The notes beneath the pieces are model-generated. The model was given only the letters and a program-made list of their open reading frames with translations. It did not search any database and was not told the origin of the DNA. Both the position numbers and the translations under genes were made by a program. DNA of 30,848 nt from Pseudomonadales bacterium (GTDB lineage: Bacteria; Pseudomonadota; Gammaproteobacteria; Pseudomonadales; Azotimanducaceae), in contig JAKUTI010000006.1 of NCBI GenBank assembly GCA_022448765.1, forward strand, positions 1-30,848. Reading direction: 5' to 3'. Numbering within the stretch: position 1 is the first letter of the stretch; the number at the start of each line of letters is the position of its first letter. Of the stretch, positions 1 through 7,928 are shown one piece after another.

Positions 1-292
1 GGACGAGGCGACGAGTGCCCTAGACCCAAGAAGCGAGGAAGCGATCCGACACACTATTTCCCGCCAGCACGGAAAGAGGACGGTACTTATTGTCGCGCAC
101 CGGCTATCGACGGTCTTGCAAGCTGATCGCATTATTGTGTTTGATCGTGGCTGCATCCTCGGCGAGGGGTCCCACGACGAATTGATCAGTAGCAATAAGT
201 TATACCGGCAATTTGCGTCGGTCCAAAATCTGTCCAGTGCCGAGAACGTGACACTGTTTCGATATGGATCGAAAGCAAACGAAACTGCATAG
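1..292 (+). CDS. ABC transporter ATP-binding/permease protein, C-terminal end (partial)
   Basis: The reading frame is open from base 2 and ends at TAG 290-292, giving the last 96 residues of an ABC ATPase. It opens inside the Walker B/D-loop (DEATSALD), followed about 30 residues later by the H-loop (AHRLST) and the usual IIVFDRG and GEGSHDEL segments. This spacing and wording are typical of the exporter type in which membrane and ATPase domains are fused (MsbA/ABCB-like half transporters), although the membrane part lies outside the window. The substrate cannot be told. A 92-nt gap separates it from the next gene on the same strand. Confidence 0.9.
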   Translation, partial: DEATSALDPRSEEAIRHTISRQHGKRTVLIVAHRLSTVLQADRIIVFDRGCILGEGSHDELISSNKLYRQFASVQNLSSAENVTLFRYGSKANETA

Positions 293-384
293 GTATTAAA
301 TCGTCGGCAACGCTGACGGGGGGTGCTGATTCGTGGGGATATCCCGGATACACTCCAACGATTGCAGGGTATTAGGGGTGTGCT

Positions 385-1509
385 ATGGGTCCGTTAAATG
401 GGTTTCGAATCATTGAACTTGCTGGCATAGGGCCGGGGCCGTTTTGCGGCATGATGTTGTCGGATATGGGCGCTGAAGTTATCCGAGTGGATCGGATCGC
501 GAAAGGTATTGGCTCACCCAACGATGTGCTTCAACGCAATCGACGGTCCGTGGCCGTTGATCTAAAGAGCCCGGCGGGAACCGAGATTGTGCTCAAGCTG
601 GTTGAATCTGCCGACGCGCTCTTTGAAGGATTTCGACCCGGCGTGACAGAGCGGCTTGGTTTAGGCCCGGATGAATGCATGGCACGTAACGAAAAATTGG
701 TATACGGGCGTATGACCGGGTGGGGCCAAGATGGCCCTCTCGCTCAGGCTGCCGGTCATGACATTAACTACATCGGGTTGTCGGGGGCACTGCACGCCAT
801 CGGTGAGCCAGGCGGGAAGCCTGTCCCCCCTTTGAATCTTATCGGGGACTTCGGTGGTGGCGGCATGCTTCTCGCGTACGGATTGGTTTGCGCGCTCCTG
901 GAGGCACAAAAATCGGGCAAGGGACAGGTGGTAGACGCAGCTATGGTGGATGGGGCGGCTTCACTTATGGCCATGTTCTTTTCCATGGCGGGTCGGGGCT
1001 TTGACGATAAACGTGGAACCAACTTGCTGGATGGTGGTTCCCATTTTTACAACACGTATGAAACCAAAGATGAGGAACACGTGTGTGTTGGATCGATTGA
1101 GCCGCAGTTCTATCAGCTGTTGGTGGAAAAGGCGGGCGTTGATGCGAATCGTTTTGGACCACAAATGGATAAAGACCAATGGTCCGGCTTTAGGGATGAA
1201 CTTGAAGAAGTCTTCAAGACGAAAACAAGAGACGAATGGTGCGAGATTATGGAAGGGACCGACGTATGCTTTGCGCCCGTCCTATCGGTTTTTGAAGCTC
1301 CTGCGCATCCTCACAACGTACACCGAGGTACGTTCATCGAGCTAGACGGTGTTGTTCAACCTTCGCCATCTCCTAGGTTTAGTCGTACTGCGGCCGAAGT
1401 TTCGCACGCAGCAAGGGCCCCAGGAGAAGATTCGAACGAAGTGCTCTCGGGCATCGGTTTCGCTGAGGACGAGTTGCGATCGTTGCGTGAGGAAGGCGTA
1501 ATCGGTTGA
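385..1509 (+). CDS. CaiB/BaiF CoA-transferase family protein, alpha-methylacyl-CoA racemase type
   Basis: This 374-aa protein has the family III CoA-transferase fold. It opens with PLNGFRIIELAGIGPGPF, followed by SDMGAEVIRVDR. Residues that match the catalytic set of mycobacterial alpha-methylacyl-CoA racemase (H126, D156, E241) are present: His125 in AAGHDINYIG, Asp155 in LIGDFGGGGM and Glu239 in GSIEPQF. That favours a racemase that interconverts 2R- and 2S-methyl-branched acyl-CoAs over a true CoA-transferase, whose catalytic Asp sits at another position. Length is normal for the family. It lies upstream of an acyl-CoA ligase on the same strand, so a role in branched-chain, sterol or isoprenoid acyl catabolism is inferred. 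The specific substrate is unknown. Confidence 0.9.
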   Translation: MGPLNGFRIIELAGIGPGPFCGMMLSDMGAEVIRVDRIAKGIGSPNDVLQRNRRSVAVDLKSPAGTEIVLKLVESADALFEGFRPGVTERLGLGPDECMARNEKLVYGRMTGWGQDGPLAQAAGHDINYIGLSGALHAIGEPGGKPVPPLNLIGDFGGGGMLLAYGLVCALLEAQKSGKGQVVDAAMVDGAASLMAMFFSMAGRGFDDKRGTNLLDGGSHFYNTYETKDEEHVCVGSIEPQFYQLLVEKAGVDANRFGPQMDKDQWSGFRDELEEVFKTKTRDEWCEIMEGTDVCFAPVLSVFEAPAHPHNVHRGTFIELDGVVQPSPSPRFSRTAAEVSHAARAPGEDSNEVLSGIGFAEDELRSLREEGVIG

Positions 1510-1580
1510 CGCTTGGGGGATGGACGTGTGTCCACTACACGCCCTAATCTTCCTTTGACGAACAGTAGTTAGAGCGCTGA

Positions 1581-3488
1581 ATGATGCTTGCGAGTTATGA
1601 GCAGGATTACCGACGATCTTTAGAGCACCCGGAGCTATTTTGGTCGGAACAAGCCAAGGCAATTGACTGGTTTCACTCGCCCGAACGAGTCATGGAAGAG
1701 GATTCGAACGGGGTTGTACGATGGTTCGGTGGCGGCAAGTTGAATACGGCTTGGTTGGCCTTGGACCGTCATGTGGAAGCCGGTCGAGGCGACCAGATCG
1801 CGTTGATTTATGACTCGCCGGTTACTGATACCGTGGCACGGTTCACATACCGCGAACTTACTGACCGTGTTGCGAAAGTGGCTGGGGGACTGCGAGCGCT
1901 GAATGTTGTTCAGGGGGACCGCGTCATCATATATATGCCTATGGTGCCGGAGGCGGTGATCGCAATGCTGGCATGCGCACGGATTGGTGCTGTTCATTCG
2001 GTGGTATTCGGTGGCTTCGCCGCTCGAGAGTTAGCGATGCGGATTGATGACGCGAGTCCACGAGTCGTCCTCACTGCGTCTTGTGGAATTGAGTTCCAGT
2101 CGGTGATTGCGTACAAACCATTGTTGGATGAAGCGATAGGGATCGCGAAACACAAACCAGAAGCTTGCGTCGTCCTGCAACGGGAGTTGTTGGAAGCGCC
2201 CTTGATCGCTGGCCGAGATCACGATTGGGCCAAATGGGAAGCTGCTGCCGAACACGCGTCTTGGGTCGCATTGGACGCCCTAGATCCTTTGTACATTCTT
2301 TATACGTCGGGTACGACTGGCCGACCCAAAGGCGTACTGCGCGATCAAGGCGGTCATGCGGTTGCGTTGAACTACAGTATGAACGCCATTTACGGAACGG
2401 GTGTCGGGGAGGTCTATTGGGCGGCTTCCGATGTCGGCTGGGTGGTTGGGCACTCCTATATCGTATATGGGCCGCTGATCAAGGGTTGCACGACGTTGCT
2501 ATTTGAGGGTAAGCCTGTGCGTACCCCGGACGCAGGGACCTTTTGGCGAGTCCTCGCCGAGCATAGGGTCAAGACGTTTTTCGTTGCGCCGACCGCATTT
2601 CGAGCCATTCGTAAAGAGGACCCTCATTGTGAACTGATGCAGAAACATGATCTTTCTGCACTGGAATATTTATTTGTGGCTGGTGAACGGTTGGATCCTC
2701 CGACCTATCAGTGGCTGAACGAGGTATTGACAGTGCCCGTCATTGATCATTGGTGGCAAACCGAGACGGGATGGCCGATTTGTTCAAATATGGCGGGATA
2801 CGGCCTCGTTGAAACGAGACCTGGTTCACCAACGTTTCCGGTCCCGGGCTACGATCTCAAAGTACTCGACGAAGATGGGAAGGAACTGCAGGCCGGGCAA
2901 GACGGAAACGTTGTGATTAAGGCCCCGCTGCCGCCGGGATCGTTGCCGACAGTGTGGAGGGATCACGACCGATATAGGGATTCGTATTGGGCTCGATACC
3001 CCGGGTATTACCTGACAGGAGATGGTGGTTACCGCGATGAAGATGGATACGTCTACATCATGGGACGAGTGGACGACGTCATGAATGTGGCGGGACATCG
3101 GTTATCGACGGGTCAAATGGAAGAGGTCGTTGCGGATCATCCGGCGGTTGCAGAGTGTGCTGTCGTTGGAATTCGCGATCCAGACAAAGGCCAAGTGCCA
3201 CTCGGCCTGGTGCTGCTGAAGGACGGACTCAATATTGAACTATCGACGTTGGAGCAGGAACTGGTTCACATGGTACGCCGGCATGTAGGGGCGTTTGCCA
3301 ATTTTCGAAAGGTTTGCGTGGTCCCGCGGCTTCCGAAAACGCGTTCAGGAAAGATCTTAAGGCAGGTACTTCGGCAAATGATTGATGGAGATCCCTACAA
3401 GGTTCCTTCGACAATCGACGATCCTGTTATTCTTGAAGAAGTAGCGAATGTGCTTGTGGGTGCGGGTGTAATGGAGGTCAACGAATGA
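1581..3488 (+). CDS. prpE: propionate-CoA ligase (PrpE-like acyl-CoA synthetase)
   Basis: This 635-aa AMP-forming ligase activates a short-chain acid, probably propionate, to its CoA thioester. The AMP-binding P-loop is YTSGTTGRPKG (residues 241-251), directly followed by VLRDQGGH, a PrpE-like signature. DHWWQTETGWPI (389-400) and the C-terminal LPKTRSGKILR with catalytic Lys591 complete the core. The N-terminal ACAS domain begins near YEQDYRRSLEHPELFW. Length fits PrpE and acetyl-CoA synthetase (about 630-650 aa). ATG occurs at both 1581 and 1584; neither has a strong ribosome binding site. Its stop overlaps the next start by 4 nt (ATGA), so the two are probably translationally coupled. A related short-chain acid is possible as the substrate. 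Confidence 0.88.
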   Translation: MMLASYEQDYRRSLEHPELFWSEQAKAIDWFHSPERVMEEDSNGVVRWFGGGKLNTAWLALDRHVEAGRGDQIALIYDSPVTDTVARFTYRELTDRVAKVAGGLRALNVVQGDRVIIYMPMVPEAVIAMLACARIGAVHSVVFGGFAARELAMRIDDASPRVVLTASCGIEFQSVIAYKPLLDEAIGIAKHKPEACVVLQRELLEAPLIAGRDHDWAKWEAAAEHASWVALDALDPLYILYTSGTTGRPKGVLRDQGGHAVALNYSMNAIYGTGVGEVYWAASDVGWVVGHSYIVYGPLIKGCTTLLFEGKPVRTPDAGTFWRVLAEHRVKTFFVAPTAFRAIRKEDPHCELMQKHDLSALEYLFVAGERLDPPTYQWLNEVLTVPVIDHWWQTETGWPICSNMAGYGLVETRPGSPTFPVPGYDLKVLDEDGKELQAGQDGNVVIKAPLPPGSLPTVWRDHDRYRDSYWARYPGYYLTGDGGYRDEDGYVYIMGRVDDVMNVAGHRLSTGQMEEVVADHPAVAECAVVGIRDPDKGQVPLGLVLLKDGLNIELSTLEQELVHMVRRHVGAFANFRKVCVVPRLPKTRSGKILRQVLRQMIDGDPYKVPSTIDDPVILEEVANVLVGAGVMEVNE

Positions 3489-3841
3489 TCATTGTTCACG
3501 GGGTAATTCCGATCTTGCCGGAACGGCGAGAGCAGGCGTTAGAACTCGCTCAAGACATGTCGGATGCGACTCAGTTGGAACAAGGCTGCGTTTCCTACGA
3601 CTTTTATGTGGGATTACAGGACCCGAACACCTTGGTTCTGTTTCAAGAGTGGGAAACCATGGGAGCGTTGATGCGGCATTACCAGACCGAACACATGAAG
3701 CTCTTCATGAGCGCGCTTCCGGAGGTCGTATCGGGAGAAATTAATACGCGACGTTTTGCGGTACAGACCATGGAAGCAGCCGTAAACGAGCCGGAGGAAA
3801 ACTATGCTTCCAAGCCGGAAGCACCTCGCATCGTCCACTGA
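3485..3841 (+). CDS. putative quinol monooxygenase, ABM-domain protein (YgiN-like)
   Basis: This small 118-aa protein has the dimeric ferredoxin-like antibiotic biosynthesis monooxygenase fold. It has the typical pattern of a first strand (MIIVHGVIPI), a helix with QALELAQDM, then EQGCVSYDFYVGLQDPNTLVLFQEWE and HYQTEHMKLF. Family members oxidise quinols or aromatic compounds without cofactors, or act as heme-degrading or purely structural proteins, so function cannot be fixed. A charged tail of about 20 residues follows the domain. The start overlaps the stop of the CoA ligase gene by 4 nt, which points to one operon. Confidence 0.82.
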   Translation: MIIVHGVIPILPERREQALELAQDMSDATQLEQGCVSYDFYVGLQDPNTLVLFQEWETMGALMRHYQTEHMKLFMSALPEVVSGEINTRRFAVQTMEAAVNEPEENYASKPEAPRIVH

Positions 3842-3874
3842 TCATGCATAACGACTGCGTCGTTAACCAATAGT

Positions 3875-3907
3875 TATAGAGGGCAGCATCGAAGCCCGAC
3901 CTCTATA
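3875..3907. repeat. inverted repeat between the CoA ligase/ABM genes and the YihY gene
   Basis: TATAGAGG (3875-3882) is perfectly repeated inverted as CCTCTATA (3900-3907). Inside it GGGC and GCCC can pair further with a small bulge. No T-run follows, so it is not a standard intrinsic terminator. It may be a terminator of another kind, a 5' UTR structure or an operator for the downstream gene. Confidence 0.5.
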
Positions 3908-3936
3908 CTAGGCTTCCGCCGCGGAGGGATCGATTC

Positions 3937-5133
3937 ATGGGCGCGGATCTCGTTGGGTATTGTCGCTGGTTTGGGAGACAAGTCTACGAGCAGTTCACTG
4001 GCTACGACTGCTTTAAGTCGGCTTCCGCGCTGACGTACACCACCTTGTTTTCAATCGTTCCCATCATGGCTGTTGGTTATAGGACCTTGGCGTTCCTCCC
4101 AGAATACGATCAAGTTGGTGATAAGGTGTCGAACTTTATTTTCCGCAATTTCGTGCCCGAATCGAGTGCAATTATTCAGAGCCAGTTAGCAGACTTTTCA
4201 TCTCGCGCTCTGCAGTTAGCGGGACCGAGTTCGGTAATCTTGCTCGTCACGTCGTTTTTACTTTTGGTCACGATAGAGAAGTCTTTCAACGATATCTGGC
4301 AGATCCATGACCGAAGGAAGGGTTGGTCCCGACTCGTCAATTATTGGGCCGTACTTACCGTCGGGCCTCCTTTGTTGGTCGCGAGTATTGTCGGTAGTAC
4401 ATATCTATTGACGTTCCCGTTGGTTACGGAGAACGCCCCATTGATCAGCGAAGTGATGCTGGGCTGGTTGCCTCTTGTCGCGACGATCGCGACGTTTACT
4501 GCGTTGTTTTATGCAGTACCCAACACGGTTGTGCCTTTCAAGCATGCGTTCGTCGGAGGCGTCCTGACGGCAATATTCTTCCAAATAGGTAAACTCGGCT
4601 TTCGCTTCATGGTGACCCAAATCGATGTGACGACTGTCTACGGGACCTTTGCGGCGGTGCCTTTTTTCCTCATGTGGCTTTATACGGTCTGGATATTGAT
4701 TTTGGTGGGGGGGATTTTCGTTAGAACACTTTCCCTATCCCAAGATGTTGTCCAAGCTACCCCTGAACCGCTTGTGATCAAGTGTGTGCGGGTGCTGAAA
4801 TTACTTCGAGACGCACACGTCGATGGTTCGAGAGTAACCGAAGCGGTCATTAATCGAATCGTGCCGATGACTCGGGAGGAACGTGAACAAATTATTGCGG
4901 TGTTGCGGCAAGAACGGTTACTGCAAACGACCGATGAAGGCCGCTGGCTGCTTGCGCGCAGTTTGACCGAGGTGTCTCTTATGTCCCTGCATTCGCTTCT
5001 GTCCGGGACGATGTTGCTTGAGGACTTAAATGGCATAGATGGATTTGAGTCGATTACCGACCGTCTACGCGCATGCGTCGTTTATGGGCACGAACAATTG
5101 GACGTGAGTCTTGACGAAGTATTGGCAAGTTAG
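3937..5133 (+). CDS. YihY/virulence factor BrkB family inner-membrane protein
   Basis: This 398-aa integral membrane protein belongs to the YihY/BrkB family, once misnamed ribonuclease BN. The family hallmark near the N-terminus is visible: SASALTYTTLFSIVPIMAV. Several hydrophobic segments follow, including SSVILLVTSFLLLVTIEKSF, VGPPLLVASIVGSTYLLTF and VPFFLMWLYTVWILILVGG, with FNDIW also typical. The last 120 or so residues are soluble and look like a winged-helix-type extension (ITREEREQIIAVLRQERLL-like segment), as in longer proteobacterial members. A GGAGG ribosome binding site precedes ATG 3937 by 9 nt. The physiological role of the family is unsettled. The gene overlaps the next by 23 nt. 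Confidence 0.88.
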   Translation: MGADLVGYCRWFGRQVYEQFTGYDCFKSASALTYTTLFSIVPIMAVGYRTLAFLPEYDQVGDKVSNFIFRNFVPESSAIIQSQLADFSSRALQLAGPSSVILLVTSFLLLVTIEKSFNDIWQIHDRRKGWSRLVNYWAVLTVGPPLLVASIVGSTYLLTFPLVTENAPLISEVMLGWLPLVATIATFTALFYAVPNTVVPFKHAFVGGVLTAIFFQIGKLGFRFMVTQIDVTTVYGTFAAVPFFLMWLYTVWILILVGGIFVRTLSLSQDVVQATPEPLVIKCVRVLKLLRDAHVDGSRVTEAVINRIVPMTREEREQIIAVLRQERLLQTTDEGRWLLARSLTEVSLMSLHSLLSGTMLLEDLNGIDGFESITDRLRACVVYGHEQLDVSLDEVLAS

Positions 5134-5605
5134 TCTGATCATCCTGGTCGTTGCGATAACCTCAGGTTGTCAGGATGCAACGATTGAGGTCGATGACGGT
5201 GGGGTCTTCGAAGAAACGGATTGGCGTGGTCGATGGACACTGGTCAACTATTGGGCGGAGTGGTGTGGACCCTGCCGCGATGAGATACCGGAACTAAACG
5301 AGATCCAGAAGATGGGGTCCGAAGTGGGGGTTCACGTCGTTGGCGTCAATTATGATGGCGTTGAAGGCGACGCACTCACTTCGTTAATCAAGACGATGGG
5401 TATCAACTTCCCAGTTCTATTGGAGGACCCAAGACTCCGGTGGGAGTTGGCCGTCCCTACGATTTTGCCCACGACACTTTTGATTAACCCCAACGGGGAA
5501 CTGGTTACCATCCTTATAGGACCGCAAACGGTGGAGTCATTGCTTGAAGCTGTTGGGACAGCCCAAGTTAGTGCTGCAACCGCTCCAGCACCTGTGTGGG
5601 GGTAA
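5111..5605 (+). CDS. TlpA-like thioredoxin-fold lipoprotein
   Basis: This 164-aa protein has an N-terminal lipoprotein signal (hydrophobic LIILVVAI, lipobox TSGC with Cys20), so it is predicted to be membrane-anchored in the periplasm. The thioredoxin domain has the active site WCGPC (Cys52, Cys55) after LVNYWAEW and a probable cis-proline in ILPTT (Pro120). Such proteins reduce or exchange disulfides in exported proteins. The only sensible start is TTG 5111, because an in-frame TGA lies at 5105-5107; it begins inside the upstream yihY-like gene. The 3' end overlaps convergently with proS by 38 nt, which leaves no room for an intergenic terminator. Confidence 0.87.
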   Translation: MTKYWQVSLIILVVAITSGCQDATIEVDDGGVFEETDWRGRWTLVNYWAEWCGPCRDEIPELNEIQKMGSEVGVHVVGVNYDGVEGDALTSLIKTMGINFPVLLEDPRLRWELAVPTILPTTLLINPNGELVTILIGPQTVESLLEAVGTAQVSAATAPAPVWG

Positions 5606-7256
5606 TGAGCTCCAACGGACCACGTCGGTAACCGTATTCGAGCCGACCTGCCGACAGATTTCTCTCACCTACAACAATGCGATGAGGTAAGCCAAGCAAA
5701 TCGGCGTCGGCGAATTTGACGCCCGGTCGTTCGTCGCGGTCGTCGAGGAATACGTCGATCCCAGCCTCGATACATTGGTCGTAGAGTTCGTGTGCTGCTG
5801 AGCGAACGGCGCCGGAACGGCCGTAATTGATGGCGATAATGTGGACCATGGCCGGAGCAATGGATTCTGGCCAGACGATGCCTTGCTCGTCATGGCACTG
5901 TTCCACGGCGGCGGCAACGAGCCGTGATATCCCCATGCCGTAACAACCCATGATCAGTTCTCGCGAGTTGCCGTCGGCATTCTGAATAGCGATGTTCATG
6001 GGAGTCGTGTATTTGGTTCCTAACTTAAAGATGTGGCCGACCTCAATACCCCGTATGAATTTGAGGGGACCGCTGGAATCGGCAGCGGGATCGCCTTCGA
6101 CTACATTGCGGATGTCGACAACGCGAGTAAGGGAAGTGTCTCGATTCCAATTCGCCCCGGTAAAGTGGAAGCCATCTTCGTTGGCGCCGCAGACGAAATC
6201 GCTGACGACTGCCGCACTACGATCAACGCAAATCGGAATACTTAAATTCACCGGGCCCAGGGATCCCAGACCACACTCGAGTGTGCTACGGATTTCTTCT
6301 TCGCTCGCAAACTGGAAAGGTTGGGCGACCTCTGTCAAACGCGCTGCTTTCTTCTCGTTAAGTTGATGATCGCCCCGGAGCACGAGTGCCACTAGGGAAT
6401 CGGTTCCCCGAACGATCAGTGTTTTTATCGTTTTCTCTTTTGATACCTCAAAGAGGTCCGCGACGTCTTCAATCGTGTGGACATTGGGCGTGGGGGTTTT
6501 TTCGAGCGGGAACTCGGGCTTGCCAAGCTCTCCAGGGGCGACGGCTTCAGCCTTCTCGACGTTGGCCGCGTAGACACTGTTGGGGCTGAACGCAATCGCG
6601 TCTTCGCCGGATTCTGCCAGGACGTGAAACTCGTGACTTTCGCCGTCGCCCATCGTCCCTGGGTCGGCGTCTACGGCTCTGAAATCCAAGCCGATACGTT
6701 CCAGAATTCGGGAGTAGGCGTCGAACATAGCCTGGTAGGTTAATTCGAATGACGCGTCGTCCAAATGGAATGAGTAACCGTCCTTCATCACGAATTCTCG
6801 GGCTCGCAAAAGACCAAACCGGGGCCGTATTTCGTCGCGGAATTTCGTATTGATCTGGTACAGATTACAAGGAAGTTGTTTGTAGCTTACGATGACCTTA
6901 CGGATCAGATCACTCACAACTTCTTCATGGGTAGGCGCGAGGGCATAATCCCTATCGTTACGATCACGCATCCTCATCATTTCAGGCCCCATCACGTCCC
7001 ACCGCCCGCTTTCTTGCCAAAGTTCGGCGGGTTGAACCACGGGCATGAGTATTTCCTCGGCGCCTGTTTTGTTTAATTCCTCGCGAACGATGGCCTCGAT
7101 TTTTCGAAGTACACGAAGACCCAATGGAAGCCAACTGTAGAGGCCCGACGCCAGCTGCCGGATACATCCTGCGCGAAGAAGCAAGATGTGGCTGGCGACG
7201 TCGGCGTCGGTTGGCGTTTCCCTGAGGGTTGGGATTATGGTTTGGCTACTTAACAT
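5568..7256 (-). CDS. proS: proline--tRNA ligase
   Basis: This 562-aa class II synthetase charges tRNA-Pro with proline. It opens with the conserved bacterial-type start: PTLRETPTDADVASH, then LLLRAGCIRQLASGLYSWLP. Motif 2 region FRDEIRPRFGLLRAREF and the late segment MGCYGMGISRLVAA (motif 3 region) are present. An insertion of about 160 residues between them (roughly 225-385) corresponds to the YbaK-like editing domain of the long bacterial ProRS, which hydrolyses mischarged Ala-tRNA-Pro. Length is normal (about 570 aa). The gene is divergent from fmdB across a 195-nt region. Confidence 0.96.
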   Translation of the reverse strand: MLSSQTIIPTLRETPTDADVASHILLLRAGCIRQLASGLYSWLPLGLRVLRKIEAIVREELNKTGAEEILMPVVQPAELWQESGRWDVMGPEMMRMRDRNDRDYALAPTHEEVVSDLIRKVIVSYKQLPCNLYQINTKFRDEIRPRFGLLRAREFVMKDGYSFHLDDASFELTYQAMFDAYSRILERIGLDFRAVDADPGTMGDGESHEFHVLAESGEDAIAFSPNSVYAANVEKAEAVAPGELGKPEFPLEKTPTPNVHTIEDVADLFEVSKEKTIKTLIVRGTDSLVALVLRGDHQLNEKKAARLTEVAQPFQFASEEEIRSTLECGLGSLGPVNLSIPICVDRSAAVVSDFVCGANEDGFHFTGANWNRDTSLTRVVDIRNVVEGDPAADSSGPLKFIRGIEVGHIFKLGTKYTTPMNIAIQNADGNSRELIMGCYGMGISRLVAAAVEQCHDEQGIVWPESIAPAMVHIIAINYGRSGAVRSAAHELYDQCIEAGIDVFLDDRDERPGVKFADADLLGLPHRIVVGERNLSAGRLEYGYRRGPLELITPTQVLERLQH

Positions 7257-7451
7257 CGGAAGGGATTATCCGTGATGCAGCAAGAGCCTGTCTCCCCCAA
7301 TCTAAAGGCGTAGGGTTGGGGTACCGAAGGTTTGTCGCTTATTTTGATGGGGACGGGTTCTCGGATGTGGGCAATCCTTGCTTGGAATGTTTTTTGACCG
7401 GGAATTTCTATATTCTTCCTGGCCGCCTCAGATTGGTTAGGAGATTTCCGG
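7257..7451. other. divergent intergenic region between proS and fmdB
   Basis: This 195-nt region separates two divergent genes and should hold promoters for both. A TTGACC (7394-7399) and a TATATT (7409-7414) lie on the plus strand, but their spacing of 9 nt is too short for one sigma70 promoter, so none is assigned. An AGGAG-type ribosome binding site sits just upstream of the GTG at 7452. No gene is recognised here. Confidence 0.5.
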
Positions 7452-7868
7452 GTGCCCATATACGAATATGAGTGCGTTTCGTGTGAGCATCAGTTCGAGA
7501 CGATACAGCGGATTAGTGAGGATCCGCTTTTGGATTGTCCGGAGTGTGGTAAACCCGATCTAAAAAAACTTGTGTCGGTGGCCGCCTTTCGACTCAAGGG
7601 AGCCGGCTGGTATGAAACGGACTTCAAATCGGGTGAAAAGAAAAATATCGCTGGGGAAGATAAGAAAAGCGGATCAGATAAGTCGGACGAAGCGGGTTCC
7701 GCCAAATCCAGCTCGGCGGGAGGTGCTGCGAAGGGGGATGGGCCGAAAGAGACCGGAAAATCGGATAAGCCCTCGGACTCAACTAAGAAACCTGAACCTA
7801 AAGCGTCCTCAGAACCCAAGGGCTCGGCCTCAAAAAACACCAGCTCGGGCTCATCTAGCTCCGATTAA
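7452..7868 (+). CDS. FmdB family zinc-ribbon protein
   Basis: This 138-aa protein has an N-terminal single zinc ribbon: PIYEYECVSCEHQFE with Cys8/Cys11 and LDCPECGK with Cys29/Cys32. Segments LKKLVSVAAFRLKGAGWYETDF are typical of the small FmdB proteins often found next to aspS in proteobacteria. From about residue 60 the sequence becomes a low-complexity tail rich in Ser, Lys, Gly and Ala, probably disordered and longer than in many members. GTG 7452 is the start, preceded by an AGGAG at normal distance. The family was named for a regulator of formamidase and amidase in Methylophilus; the role of this copy is unknown. Confidence 0.87.
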   Translation: MPIYEYECVSCEHQFETIQRISEDPLLDCPECGKPDLKKLVSVAAFRLKGAGWYETDFKSGEKKNIAGEDKKSGSDKSDEAGSAKSSSAGGAAKGDGPKETGKSDKPSDSTKKPEPKASSEPKGSASKNTSSGSSSSD

Positions 7869-7928
7869 CTGCGGGCCTGTGTTAGGCTGCGCGCGCCCAA
7901 ATTCCAACTAACAGGCCAGGTTTCCGGG

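Noticed and set aside
7394..7414. TTGACC/TATATT as a promoter of fmdB
   Set aside because: The spacing is only 9 nt, too short for a sigma70 promoter.
7490..7840. Minus-strand reading frame inside fmdB
   Set aside because: It is antisense to the low-complexity tail and its composition only mirrors that tail; no family resemblance.
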